This document shows positions 19,101 to 26,813 of a DNA stretch of 64,000 bases, piece after piece. The stretch lies in NCBI RefSeq assembly GCF_014639235.1, contig NZ_BMFU01000002.1:1051133-1115132 (forward strand). The letters run 5' to 3'. This stretch comes from Paenibacillus silvae. Lineage in GTDB: Bacteria; Bacillota; Bacilli; Paenibacillales; Paenibacillaceae. A program made the translations under genes and the position numbers. How positions within the stretch are numbered: position 1 is the stretch's first letter; each line of letters begins with the position of its first letter. Under the pieces are notes generated by a model. It made no database searches, was not told the origin of the DNA, and saw nothing but the letters and a program-made list of their open reading frames with translations.

Positions 19101-19880
19101 CGGCCCGGATAACGCCACTGAGGTTGCAGAGGTAGGCCCAAATAACGCCTGATCTCCTGTTCGGTTCGCATCACCCTCCTGTGCACTGAATAGTGCTCTG
19201 CCCCCCAATGCTCCCGAGATCGGTGTTGCAAAACCTGTGAGTGTTGTCACAACCGGTGCTGAAGAAGCCTGCACCAGCACTCCCCCGGCTCTCAATGACA
19301 TATTTCGAAAAGGCAGATTTCCATTTTGGTATATGACTCCCAGCGTCCACCCTGCATGATTGGCTGTAGCATCATTGGCAATGACAATCGTGCCAACGAC
19401 GCCACCGGTTACATATGTACCCGCCCCGCCATTTTGCACAAGTGCAGTCACATTCGCCGAACGAACATACCCGGCCGCATTGTTTCCCAGATCAAACTGA
19501 TTGTATGTAACCGGATCTGGCGTAATACTGAAGGTGCCCGCAGGTGTGGTGAAGGAAACCGGATTATTAATGGCGGAGCTGAGATTGACCGATCCGTTAA
19601 TGTAACTTCCGCCCCAGATCAGTTCCGCATAGAGCACTGTACTCCCCGAAGGCAGGACCAGAATTGCAGCAGAGCTGTTGCTTTGGTACAGACTCGTGGT
19701 GCCCGCCGGATACGTGCCGTAAGTTAAGGACGTATTCGTAGTCGTAAATCCCCCGATGCTGTCTTGGGTCCCTGGCACTCCTGCCGTATCGGACCGGCTT
19801 AGTCCAAGAGTGTTGCCTGTGAACGTAATGGCTCCTGTAGCGTTAACGGTTGAACGAACGACAAGAGGAATGAATATCAC
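13167..19880 (-). CDS. Giant DUF11-repeat surface-type protein
   Basis: 2237 residues. About residues 1-350 form a distinct N-terminal domain (GAITFTGNTLGLSRSD, DSIGGFTTTN, AELIWGGSYING, GWDITNVDVSA). Fifteen DUF11 units of about 125 residues follow, each with a VVKSxSxxxATVGDTVTYT-like start and a D-IPAGxxFVPGSVxVNG-like middle. After the first unit they alternate in two types: A units end in a PDGRTLTG-like motif, B units in SFTSGxFSG. The last unit is cut short. Such proteins are thought to form extended beta-sandwich stalks in adhesion or spore surfaces. No signal peptide or anchor is visible. The GTG at 19880 overlaps the GGGAGGTG ribosome binding site; an ATT at 19871 has ideal spacing (8 nt), so the true start may be AUU. 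Confidence 0.85.
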   Translation of the reverse strand: MIFIPLVVRSTVNATGAITFTGNTLGLSRSDTAGVPGTQDSIGGFTTTNTSLTYGTYPAGTTSLYQSNSSAAILVLPSGSTVLYAELIWGGSYINGSVNLSSAINNPVSFTTPAGTFSITPDPVTYNQFDLGNNAAGYVRSANVTALVQNGGAGTYVTGGVVGTIVIANDATANHAGWTLGVIYQNGNLPFRNMSLRAGGVLVQASSAPVVTTLTGFATPISGALGGRALFSAQEGDANRTGDQALFGPTSATSVALSGPNNLAANFFASQINGDTGALNTTGTFGNRNQINGAPGTNIVGGRQGWDITNVDVSARLINNQSSAVLTLTTSGDAYIVNGNAIQVDINAPRITVSKSFSATGAVAGDSILYTATITNSGTANAASVVLSDTLPTGLTFVPGSVTVAGVSLPTLDVTSGIPLGSLGLGTNIVVTYRAAIANNTSILQLVNSANAAFTFQSVAGGSIITGIIPSNNAVLTVYSPNLSIVKSASTANATVGDQVTYTLQVTNGGNIGANVTITDNIPAGSSFVAGSFRVNGAVVTGANPAAGVNIGTLPAGSVTTITFQVLVTGLPTPPTLIDQATAAYSFNSPDGRTISGTVASNALTIPVTLPNVTVLKTATVTDVAVGETFTYSVVTTNAGIQPINNVILTDSLPSALSFVPGSVTVRGTNIPASNPASGITLGTLNAGASATVTFQVTVQSLPTGGSLLNRASVSYSSGAFTGISNSNSISTPVYQPVISIVKSASETNATLGDQLTYTLQVTNTGNLAAQVNVTDTIPAGLTFVSDSVTVNGTARPGASPLTGITLGSLAPAGSATVVFRASLATLPSPPVLENQGTASYTYQLPSGRNLSGSSVSNTVRIPASAPNISISKTVNTADAAVGDALTYTVILTNTGAGSVQNLVLSDLPSAGSDFVAGSVTVNGSVQPNASPVAGIPLGTLNSAAVVTVRYQTRVTAVPTSGVVSNRASAAFTSGSFNGVSSSFTVNTPIYQPVIQVVKSASTSSLTVGDTFNYNIQITNSGNIPSVITLTDPVPAGAVFVTNSVLLNGNPLPGVSPNSGISLGALAAGASVTLSFLASVTSLPDARQLINQAITSYNYTLPSGRVITSFVLSNTISIPVSLPNVSVVNSDNADYAVSGDAIRYTSVIRNNGTTAVNNVVFANPLPSNTPFIPGSVLVNGNASPLSNPTAGIPIGTLAPGAEVTVTFEVRITMPIPSQISNQSTVSFTSGSFSGSSSSNTTQTPVIQPQIALVKTANTVNATVGDTVVYTIAVSNTGNLQANVTITDTIPAATTLVPNSVVVSGLPQPGVTPGAGIPVGIVAAGATAIVTFAVVVDSLPSPQQLSNFASSTFTFTPPDGRTLTGTATSNVLTFPVSSPNVTVVKSTTSTSVTVGDTVVYSIVVTNSGIAPVNSVQFSDPIPAGATFITGSVTVNSVSQPAASPSGGIPLGTLAPGGTAIVTFSVRVSDIPAGNQLSNRSTVSFTSGTFSGTTFSNTVSTPVYQPILTAQKTASTQNATVGDTVSYTISVSNQGNFAALINLSDNLPAGTVLVPNSVIINGLPLPAADPAAGIAAGSVAAGATTTITFSVVIETLPSPQQLINQATVALSFTLPDGRNITRSVQSNVLTIPVSAPDVQVVKSTTSTAVSVGDTVTYSVAITNNGIANVNNVIFTDALPASTVLSAGSIFVDGVLRPNASPSTGITLGSIAPGVTVTVVFSVRVTSLTAPAVLNNQSTVSFTSGALSATTFSNTVSTPVYQPILAAVKTGDQTIATVGDTVIYSIAVNNTGNYGAAVTLTDTIPAGTEFVPNSVIVNGVSVPGADPASGISLGVVSTTTTVIFSVVITTLPASQSITNQASATYSYTLPDGRTLGGSLTSNALNIQVSAPNVTVVKTTTSTDAVVGDTIVYEMVVTNNGIDPVNNIVLTDPIDPATTFVSGSVLVNGTPRASANPALGIALGSLAPGESIAVSYAVRVNTLPSPSQVSSQSAVSFTSGVFSGAAYSNIVITPIYQPIVTVSKTASTSNATIGDDIVYSFTINNSGNLVANLTLTDNIPSGAVLLPNSVLIDGVPQPGANPETGILVGAILPGGSVNVTVTLGVTVDSLPQNQQLINQATANYTFSPPDGRQLTGTVSSNVLIIPVSAPNVVVAKSTSAIDAVVGDVITYTVVVTNSGIEAVNNVVMVDPVPAGTVFVPGSVVVDGVARPTGNPNTGITLGSIAAGASITVTFNVEVVVI

Positions 19881-20031
19881 CTCCCATTCTGTAATGATTT
19901 GAATCGTGCAACAAAGCCTTATTATCAGTCTATGTAGCCAAGTAAGTAAATTTGTATGTCCATTTCCCGAAAGCTGGTATTTTATCTGGGTATTTATGTA
20001 AGGTTTCTTGTCATGGTTTAAATAAATTCGC

Positions 20032-20059
20032 TTGCGTTTTGCCGATTGTATCTTATAAT
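20032..20059 (+). promoter_or_regulatory. Probable sigma-A promoter of the GGDEF gene
   Basis: TTGCGT at 20032 and a perfect TATAAT at 20054 with a 16-bp spacer, 55 bp before the start codon. Confidence 0.6.
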
Positions 20060-20113
20060 CTACTTATACGAGAGTCATCTGTCGTATCATTTCTATGCAG
20101 TCAGCGGTGATAT

Positions 20114-21232
20114 ATGAACAGTTCATCAGTACATAACAGTCAGATCCCGACAGAGTATGAGAGCAAGCATTCCAAATGGATACGCAAAATGCTTCATGCC
20201 TACTGGGTTGTTGTCATTGTTCACTTTTTAATTCAGGTTGGTTGTTATCTTTTTCTAAAATATGACCGTGCCCTCCCGGATTTTATAGTAAACGTCCTGT
20301 TTTGGCCTACCGCGATCAGCATGGTTTGTATTTTGCTCGCCAGTTATGTAGATCGAAGGTTTCCTTCCTGCTCGTTCACAACGATGTCCGTTGCCAGTAC
20401 AGTAATCGCATGGACCATTATTCATGTCAATTACGATATAAGAATTATGCTAGCCATATGTCTGCTGCCCATCTTTGCTTCTGTGCTGTTCTTCAACAGC
20501 AAACGGGTCTGGTTCGTTTTCTCCTTGCAAATGGCCGGATACGCTCTTCTTCTGTTCGACCCAGCTTACCGCGCCTATTTAAACTCGTTCGACATGGTAT
20601 CTATTCCGGTGTTCCTCATTTTGGCTACGTACGTTGCACAAATCATTGTGACCAGCGGCGTCGAAGTGCTGGAGGATTTACAGCAAAGTATGGAGGCTAA
20701 ACAGGAGCTTATCGTGCGAAATGCCATCATTGCGAAACAGTCCAAAACGGACGGGTTAACTAACCTGTACAACCAAAGCTCGTTTAAAGACTTTTATGAA
20801 AAAGCAATTGAATATGCCAATAGCGGCATGAGCCTGCATCTGGCCCTGATTGATATCGATAATTTCAAATTAATTAATGATACCTATGGACATCGGGTGG
20901 GAGATATCATTTTGGAGAAAGTATCCCGAATCATTCAGGAAAGCATCACAGCAAGTGACATTGCAGCGCGGTATGGTGGCGAGGAGTTTGCCCTGCTAAT
21001 GTTAGAGCAGTCTTTTGAACAGGCCTATAATTTGGTGGAGCAGATCAGACAGAAGATTTCACTTATGGGTCATTTTGAACTTGAAGGAGCTGCAATTACC
21101 GTCAGCATCGGACTAAAAGGATACAATCTCAATCTGAGTAAAGACAAATTGTTTGAAGAAGTGGATGCCTGTCTGTATGCTGCGAAACGTACAGGAAAAA
21201 ATAAAACGGTGACGTCGCTGATTCCAGCCTGA
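20114..21232 (+). CDS. Membrane diguanylate cyclase (GGDEF domain)
   Basis: 372 residues. The first 190 hold about six hydrophobic segments (AYWVVVIVHFLIQVGCYLFL, ISMVCILLASYV, MLAICLLPIFASVLFF, VWFVFSLQMAGYALLLF, IPVFLILATYVAQIIV), a sensor-like membrane domain. After a short coiled linker the GGDEF domain occupies about 215-370: TDGLTNLYNQSSF, LALIDIDNFKLINDTYGH, and the signature GGEEF in ARYGGEEFALL near 297. GGEEF is compatible with cyclase activity (GTP to cyclic di-GMP). No RxxD inhibitory site is evident just upstream of the signature. It is read away from the giant DUF11 gene and ends at a bidirectional terminator. The signal sensed is unknown. Confidence 0.88.
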   Translation: MNSSSVHNSQIPTEYESKHSKWIRKMLHAYWVVVIVHFLIQVGCYLFLKYDRALPDFIVNVLFWPTAISMVCILLASYVDRRFPSCSFTTMSVASTVIAWTIIHVNYDIRIMLAICLLPIFASVLFFNSKRVWFVFSLQMAGYALLLFDPAYRAYLNSFDMVSIPVFLILATYVAQIIVTSGVEVLEDLQQSMEAKQELIVRNAIIAKQSKTDGLTNLYNQSSFKDFYEKAIEYANSGMSLHLALIDIDNFKLINDTYGHRVGDIILEKVSRIIQESITASDIAARYGGEEFALLMLEQSFEQAYNLVEQIRQKISLMGHFELEGAAITVSIGLKGYNLNLSKDKLFEEVDACLYAAKRTGKNKTVTSLIPA

Positions 21233-21250
21233 CCCACCGTCAATATGTAC

Positions 21251-21303
21251 AAAAAAGTTGTGTTGTATACCGTGGCAAGCATGGTACACCTCACAACTTT
21301 TTT
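21251..21303. terminator. Bidirectional terminator between convergent genes
   Basis: 12-bp stem AAAAAAGTTGTG / CACAACTTTTTT with a large, partly paired loop; A and T runs on both sides serve the GGDEF gene (+) and the unknown gene at 21352 (-). Confidence 0.8.
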
Positions 21304-21351
21304 CGTTATTTCAATTCTTCCAGCTGCCCTAGGCCAAGTGAGCTGACTGCG

Positions 21352-21873
21352 TCAGACCGCCCACTCCCAGCGGTGTCGATACTGTTCCAGCTTGGGATGC
21401 ATTTCTCCGGGCTGACCATCAACAATCAAGCGTACCTGCTTGATCCACTCTGTAAACGAGTCAAAGGATGCCCATAGATTAGCCATCTCGGCCGTCATAT
21501 ATAGAAATAAAGGAGCCGCGTACTCTGTTTGGACATGCCTGAGCGCTGAGTCAATAGGCGTATACTTCTTTCGTTTCCCTTCCAATCCTTCTACCCGAAT
21601 GGGCAATGACGAGTGATCCCGCCGCCATTCATGAAGGCGATCCTCTCTTTGGTAAAAGGACTGCACCGCATCCCGGCTCATCCGCTTCACCGTGCTCTCA
21701 TGCAGCGGATAAAGCACTAATTGTTTAAATGCGCGTGTATCCAGAATGGTTGCCGCTCGTTCGAGCTGCTCATCCGTTACATGCTGGAACGAGTCATAGA
21801 ATACAAGTGTTCCTTTGCGAGTAGGAGCTGCAGGTTCGAAGCCATACGGCACATTGGTATATTTTCCAGACAA
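21352..21873 (-). CDS. Conserved-looking protein of unknown function
   Basis: 173 residues, soluble, no signal peptide or membrane segment. I do not recognise the family. Visible features are an N-terminal strand-like TLVFYDSFQHVTDEQLERAA, a segment ILDTRAFKQLVLYPLHEST, a charged middle (GLEGKRKKYTPIDSAL), and a Trp-rich end (LWASFDSFTEWIKQVRL and HRWEWAV). The start is TTG with GGGAGG about 9 nt upstream; there is no better alternative, and the open frame and terminator support a real gene. The GGDEF/HAMP gene is 36 bp upstream on the same strand, so the two may be co-transcribed, but that does not indicate a role. Confidence 0.6.
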   Translation of the reverse strand: MSGKYTNVPYGFEPAAPTRKGTLVFYDSFQHVTDEQLERAATILDTRAFKQLVLYPLHESTVKRMSRDAVQSFYQREDRLHEWRRDHSSLPIRVEGLEGKRKKYTPIDSALRHVQTEYAAPLFLYMTAEMANLWASFDSFTEWIKQVRLIVDGQPGEMHPKLEQYRHRWEWAV

Positions 21874-21908
21874 AGTTCTTTCCCTCCCCTCAATACACTT
21901 AGTATATA

Positions 21909-23549
21909 CTACCGCTCCTGATCCAACTCTGAATAAAAAGTTACTCTGTTCTTACCCGCACGTTTGGAGAGATATAATGCTTCGTCTGCCATACGAATAA
22001 TTTCACTCGGATTCGTACTATTCGTCGGATACTCGGCGCCTCCAACGCTGCAACCGATGTGCACTCGTTCGTAATCAATGATAAAAGGTTTATTCAAGCT
22101 CTGGATAATATCCTGAGCATACTGAGTCGCTTCTTCTCTAGGATGATCTCCCACAGAAGGAAGCACAATCAGAAATTCGTCACCCCCGAGCCGGACTGTA
22201 ATGCCCTGCTCATGACTTAAAGCAGTTAGGCGCTGAGCTACCTTTTGGAGCAGTACATCACCAGACTGATGTCCGAGCGTATCATTGACACTTTTGAAGC
22301 CGTCCAGATCCAGATACAGGAAGGTCAGTGTATGTTCTTCACTTTCCATTTCGAGTGAATCCTCAAGGTACAACTCAAGGGCTGTTCGATTTTTTAATCC
22401 GGTCAACTGGTCAACATGAGCCAGATTTTGCATTACGACAAGTTCCGTGTCTTTATCCATGATTGAAGATACCATGTTGCGCAAAGAACGAGACAGGTCC
22501 TCAATCTCTTTAATTCCTTGATTATCGGGAATTTCAATACGTTCCCCTGCACCCAGCCGATTGGCCACTCTTGTCAGGCGGCCCAGCGGTGCAGATATCC
22601 ATCTGGAGATTAACCAGCCGAATAGCACAAACAACAGCGTAGCAGCAAGACCGGTCCATATATTAAACCACATCAGGTCAATAACGGCAGCATACGCCGT
22701 GGATTTCACCTGTCTTATAATGATCGTCCAGCCCAAACCAGGGTAGTCTCGATATCCCTGACTGTACGCAAGTCCGGTGACGTATTCCTTGCCATCCGGC
22801 CACTTCTCGCTTGACCAGGTGCTTTTGTCGTATCGGGCCTGGCTAATTCCTTGTAGCACCAACGATTTACCAATCCACTCTTTCGGACCAAGAAGCACTG
22901 TATTGTCTTTTTTGCTAACGATAAAAAATTCAAGATCCTTCTCTTCGCGTTCAAGGGGAGCAAGGACGGATTCTTCAACTTCTTTGGCCCACGCCCAGCT
23001 CAAATGAGCTGCCAAGACACCTCGAGTCTTCCCCTGACTATCCTTGAGCGGAAAGCTGATATCCACAAATTGCAGCGGCTCTCCCGATGGATTCGGCAGC
23101 AGTTTCGCCAGCAGCACTGCATTATGTACGTCCCCTATAAACTTACCCTTGATTCCTTCCTGAAATACAGGCCGTTCGGACAAGTTTTTGCCTAACAGCA
23201 CTCCATCCGTAGCGGCGAGCACGTTTCCTTTGGGGTCCATGTATCCAATCCAAGAGAATGTGGGAAAGCTATTTTGCATCTGATCCAGCAGAATCTGGAT
23301 ATCGACCGCGTTAAATTTATCTTTTAAGGACGACATATCGCCAAGAAGATTCATCTCCCCTGAGCGGGCATACATGAACCGATCCAGCTTGTCCGCTGCT
23401 TGCGCAGCCGTGCCCTCCAGTGAATGTCCGATCTCCGTTTCTACGGATACAAATGACTTTTTGCTGAAAATAGAGCCAATCGTCACGATGACCAGCAGAG
23501 ATAATGTAGCAAAAACAACGGTAAGCACCGTTCTTAGTTTAAATGACAT
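21909..23549 (-). CDS. Membrane-anchored diguanylate cyclase with extracellular Cache-like sensor, HAMP and GGDEF
   Basis: About 546 residues. A TM helix lies near 5-25 (TVLTVVFATLSLLVIVTIGSIF). An extracellular double-Cache-like domain follows to about 275, including ISFPLKDSQGKTRGVLAAHL and LGWTIIIRQVKSTAY near its end. The second TM (WTGLAATLLFVLFGWLI) is followed by a HAMP domain (SRWISAPLGRLTRVANRL), and a GGDEF domain occupies about 380-540 with the canonical signature in RLGGDEFLIVLP. The dCache-HAMP-GGDEF order indicates a receptor that makes cyclic di-GMP in response to an external small molecule. A GTG five codons upstream exists, but AGGAGG sits 5 nt before the ATG at 23549. Two cyclases flank the region next to the DUF11 surface protein. 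Confidence 0.9.
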   Translation of the reverse strand: MSFKLRTVLTVVFATLSLLVIVTIGSIFSKKSFVSVETEIGHSLEGTAAQAADKLDRFMYARSGEMNLLGDMSSLKDKFNAVDIQILLDQMQNSFPTFSWIGYMDPKGNVLAATDGVLLGKNLSERPVFQEGIKGKFIGDVHNAVLLAKLLPNPSGEPLQFVDISFPLKDSQGKTRGVLAAHLSWAWAKEVEESVLAPLEREEKDLEFFIVSKKDNTVLLGPKEWIGKSLVLQGISQARYDKSTWSSEKWPDGKEYVTGLAYSQGYRDYPGLGWTIIIRQVKSTAYAAVIDLMWFNIWTGLAATLLFVLFGWLISRWISAPLGRLTRVANRLGAGERIEIPDNQGIKEIEDLSRSLRNMVSSIMDKDTELVVMQNLAHVDQLTGLKNRTALELYLEDSLEMESEEHTLTFLYLDLDGFKSVNDTLGHQSGDVLLQKVAQRLTALSHEQGITVRLGGDEFLIVLPSVGDHPREEATQYAQDIIQSLNKPFIIDYERVHIGCSVGGAEYPTNSTNPSEIIRMADEALYLSKRAGKNRVTFYSELDQER

Positions 23550-23854
23550 GATGGCCTCCTGCACCTACGATAAATATTTCTTGCAATTTTCCCTTTCCAG
23601 ACTCTCTACTGTAAAACAGAATGATTTCGCTTTCACATATTTGAACTATATCGGCTGTCATAACCACATTTTTTATATATGTGTCCATATATTTTGACAT
23701 CGAAACACCACCGAGTTTCTTCCATTCAAAGAATAGTCACGATTCTGTATATACATACTTGGGTTATGAATATAGAGAGCAAGCATATCCTTGAAGAATT
23801 GCGCCTGTTATGTCACATACAGAGAATGACAAGAAAATAAACACTGGGGGTGTA

Positions 23855-26812
23855 ATGTTGAGCCTGCTTCATGCTGCTGTTATTTTTCCTTTTGCGGCTG
23901 GATTCATACTTGCCATGCTGCACAGATTGTTCCGTAACGTTCATCTGGGATGGGCGGTGCTATTTGTACCGTTATCCTTATTCATTTATTTTACAAGCCA
24001 GATCTCTGCTGTATCAGAACGACATGCCATTTCGGGTCAGATTCCCTGGATTCCGTCTTTAGACATCGGTTTTAATCTATATCTGGACGGGTTGAGTTTA
24101 CTTTTAGCGCTGCTGATCAGCGGAATCGGTATACTCGTTGTCTTCTACTCCATTTTTTATATGAGCAGAACAGAAGCTTTACAGCGCTTCTATCTATATC
24201 TGTTAATGTTCATGGGCGCCATGCTTGGCGTTGTATGTTCAGATAATATGATCGTACTGTATGGATTCTGGGAACTCACCAGCATTACATCATTTCTGTT
24301 AATCGCATTCCATTACAAGCGTAAAGCTTCAACCTCTGGCGCACAGAAATCGTTCCTGATCACGGTCTTCGGCGGTTTCGCCATGCTGGCCGGATTCATG
24401 CTGATGTACCTCATGACAGGAACCTTCAGCATTCGGGCTACCATTACCGAGTGGGGGCATATTCAGGATAGCCCGCTTTTTCTTCCTGCCCTTGTGCTGA
24501 TTCTGATTGGAGCCTTTACCAAATCGGCACAATTTCCATTCCATATCTGGCTGCCCGATGCGATGGAAGCCCCTACTCCCGTTAGTGCGTACCTGCACTC
24601 CGCTACGATGGTTAAGGCCGGACTTTATGTTGTTGCCCGTTTCACCCCGATTTTTGGCGGACAGGGACTCTGGTTCTGGCTTGTCACAGGTGTGGGACTG
24701 CTTACTTTGGGATATGGATCATTTCTCGCCGTCAAGAAGACGGACCTTAAGGCCATTCTCGCCTATTCGACCATCTCGCAACTCGGTCTGATTATGTCCC
24801 TGTTCGGAATCGGATCTGCAGCTCTCTATTTCGGATACGGCGACTCTTCGGCAGTGTACACGGTAGCGATTACAGCTGGTCTGCTTCACCTGTTCAATCA
24901 TGGAACGTTCAAGGCCGCGTTATTTATGGTTGTAGGCATCGTGGATCATGAGAGGGGTACACGCGATATTCGCAAGCTCGGCGGACTAGCCGCATTTATG
25001 CCCGTTACGTTCAGTCTCGCTCTCATCGGCTCGCTTGCCATGGCAGGTATTCCGCCCTTTAACGGGTTTCTCAGTAAAGAATTGTTCTTTCAAGCGATGG
25101 TGCAAATGACCCAACTGCGGATCTTCGGTCTTGGCTCCTGGAGCATTGTATTCCCTGTTATCGCCTGGTTGGCCAGTGTATTTACACTCATCTATGCTCT
25201 GATTATCGTGTTCAAAACATTCCTCGGTCGTAGCCGAAGCGAGCTGCCTGCCGGGAAGCTGCATGAAGCCCCCGCAGGACTGCTGATTCCACCATTCGTT
25301 CTGTGCATGCTGGTTATCGGCTTTGGACTCTTTCCAGATCTGCTCTCCGGGTCACTGATCGAACCGGCCATGGCTGCCGTTCTTCCTTCCCTTCTGAATG
25401 GGGATGAACGCTTTGATGTACATTTCTCTCTATGGCATGGCTGGACTCCTGAATTGTTCATGACCATCGGGGTAGTTGTACTCGGAGTCATGTTGTATAA
25501 GCTGCTGCCACGATGGAGGAATATTTATGAGCACTATCCGCAAGGCTTAACGATTAACAACATGTATCATGTGGTGCTGGACAACGTACAGCATTATGCG
25601 CGTAAATGGACGGAAGCCTATATGAACGGCTCGGTTCGGAACTATCTGGTGTACATTTTCTCTTTCACGGTGGCACTGCTGGTCTACGCCTTCTTCCGCT
25701 CAGGGCAGAATATTACCTGGAATGTGCAGGAGCACGCACCCTTTTCTTTCTATGAGGTTGTACTGCTGCTCACTCTGATTGCAGCCGCCGTTTCGATTCC
25801 TTTTGCCAAAAACCGTTTGTCAGCGGTCATTATGACGGGAGCGGTCGGTTATGTGGTGACCTTGCTGTTTGTGCTGTTCCGAGCGCCTGACCTTGCGCTG
25901 ACGCAGATGATTGTGGAGACGGTATCCGTTGCGCTCTTCCTGCTCTGCTTTTACCACCTGCCCGAATTACAGCGCGGCAGGTCAAGCCGTCGCTACCTCA
26001 CCGTTAATATGATTGTGGCGATCTCTGTAGGTATCGTGATGACACTTGTCGCCCTCGCTGCAAGCGGAACGGTATCGCTGGACAGCATCTCGTCATTCTT
26101 TTTGCAGGAAGCCTACAGTTCGGCGGGAGGTAAAAATGTCGTTAACGTGCTGCTAGTCGATTTCCGCGGCTATGATACCCTGCTCGAAATTATGGTTCTT
26201 GGTGTAGCTTCTCTGTCCATCTATTCCATGATCAATCTGAATCTGGAAGCGAAGGATCTCGGTGCCAGACTCAAATTTCGCAAAAAAGAAGAGAGAACCG
26301 ATGAGGAACCCGAGCTCGATGATGAAGCAGATAATACATGGAAATACGGAAATCGCGAGCGCAGCACATTGTCCTGGGATACGGTTCCTTTGCAAAGCAA
26401 TGATGTGTTGCTTCAAACGACAACGAAGGTCGTTGTATTTATTATTCTGACGTTTGCGATGCACCTGTTCTTTGCCGGACATCATAATCCGGGGGGCGGC
26501 TTCATTGGTGGTCTTGTGACCGCAGCCGCTCTCGTGCTTATTGCTCTCGCTTTCAGCACAGATACGATACGCAAGGCGCTCCCCATTGATTTTCGGAGTT
26601 TAACCGCCATCGGTCTGGGCATCGCGCTGCTTACTGGCGCAGGTTCACTTCTGTTCGGTGCTCCGTTTCTAAGTCAGACGTTCGGATATTTCGAACTGCC
26701 TTTGCTTGGTGAGACGGAGCTTGCAACAGCTATGCTGTTTGACCTTGGCGTATACCTCGCTGTGCTGGGTGTCACCATGACTATCATTCTACAGATCGGG
26801 GAGGATCGTTGA
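23855..26812 (+). CDS. mrpA: Mrp Na+/H+ antiporter subunit A with MrpB fused at its C-terminus
   Basis: 985 residues from the ATG at 23855, which follows GGGGGTG; an upstream in-frame ATG at 23810 lacks a ribosome binding site. The first roughly 780 residues are MrpA, homologous to NADH dehydrogenase NuoL: GIGILVVFYSIFYMSR, GFWELTSITSFLLI, STSGAQKSFLITVFGGFAML, FHIWLPDAMEAPTPVSAYLH, then the AILAYSTISQLGLIM block. A charged linker (KKEERTDEEPELDDEADN) separates this from an MrpB domain (about 850-985) with FFAGHHNPGGGFIGGLVTAA. There is no separate mrpB, so subunit B is supplied by this fusion. The complex exchanges cytoplasmic Na+ for external protons, helping pH and salt tolerance. First gene of the mrp operon, 1 bp from mrpC. 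Confidence 0.93.
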   Translation: MLSLLHAAVIFPFAAGFILAMLHRLFRNVHLGWAVLFVPLSLFIYFTSQISAVSERHAISGQIPWIPSLDIGFNLYLDGLSLLLALLISGIGILVVFYSIFYMSRTEALQRFYLYLLMFMGAMLGVVCSDNMIVLYGFWELTSITSFLLIAFHYKRKASTSGAQKSFLITVFGGFAMLAGFMLMYLMTGTFSIRATITEWGHIQDSPLFLPALVLILIGAFTKSAQFPFHIWLPDAMEAPTPVSAYLHSATMVKAGLYVVARFTPIFGGQGLWFWLVTGVGLLTLGYGSFLAVKKTDLKAILAYSTISQLGLIMSLFGIGSAALYFGYGDSSAVYTVAITAGLLHLFNHGTFKAALFMVVGIVDHERGTRDIRKLGGLAAFMPVTFSLALIGSLAMAGIPPFNGFLSKELFFQAMVQMTQLRIFGLGSWSIVFPVIAWLASVFTLIYALIIVFKTFLGRSRSELPAGKLHEAPAGLLIPPFVLCMLVIGFGLFPDLLSGSLIEPAMAAVLPSLLNGDERFDVHFSLWHGWTPELFMTIGVVVLGVMLYKLLPRWRNIYEHYPQGLTINNMYHVVLDNVQHYARKWTEAYMNGSVRNYLVYIFSFTVALLVYAFFRSGQNITWNVQEHAPFSFYEVVLLLTLIAAAVSIPFAKNRLSAVIMTGAVGYVVTLLFVLFRAPDLALTQMIVETVSVALFLLCFYHLPELQRGRSSRRYLTVNMIVAISVGIVMTLVALAASGTVSLDSISSFFLQEAYSSAGGKNVVNVLLVDFRGYDTLLEIMVLGVASLSIYSMINLNLEAKDLGARLKFRKKEERTDEEPELDDEADNTWKYGNRERSTLSWDTVPLQSNDVLLQTTTKVVVFIILTFAMHLFFAGHHNPGGGFIGGLVTAAALVLIALAFSTDTIRKALPIDFRSLTAIGLGIALLTGAGSLLFGAPFLSQTFGYFELPLLGETELATAMLFDLGVYLAVLGVTMTIILQIGEDR

Positions 26813-26813
26813 T

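Noticed and set aside
23810..23854. Longer start of mrpA at 23810
   Set aside because: No ribosome binding site there; GGGGGTG precedes the ATG at 23855, and the extra residues are polar and do not match MrpA.
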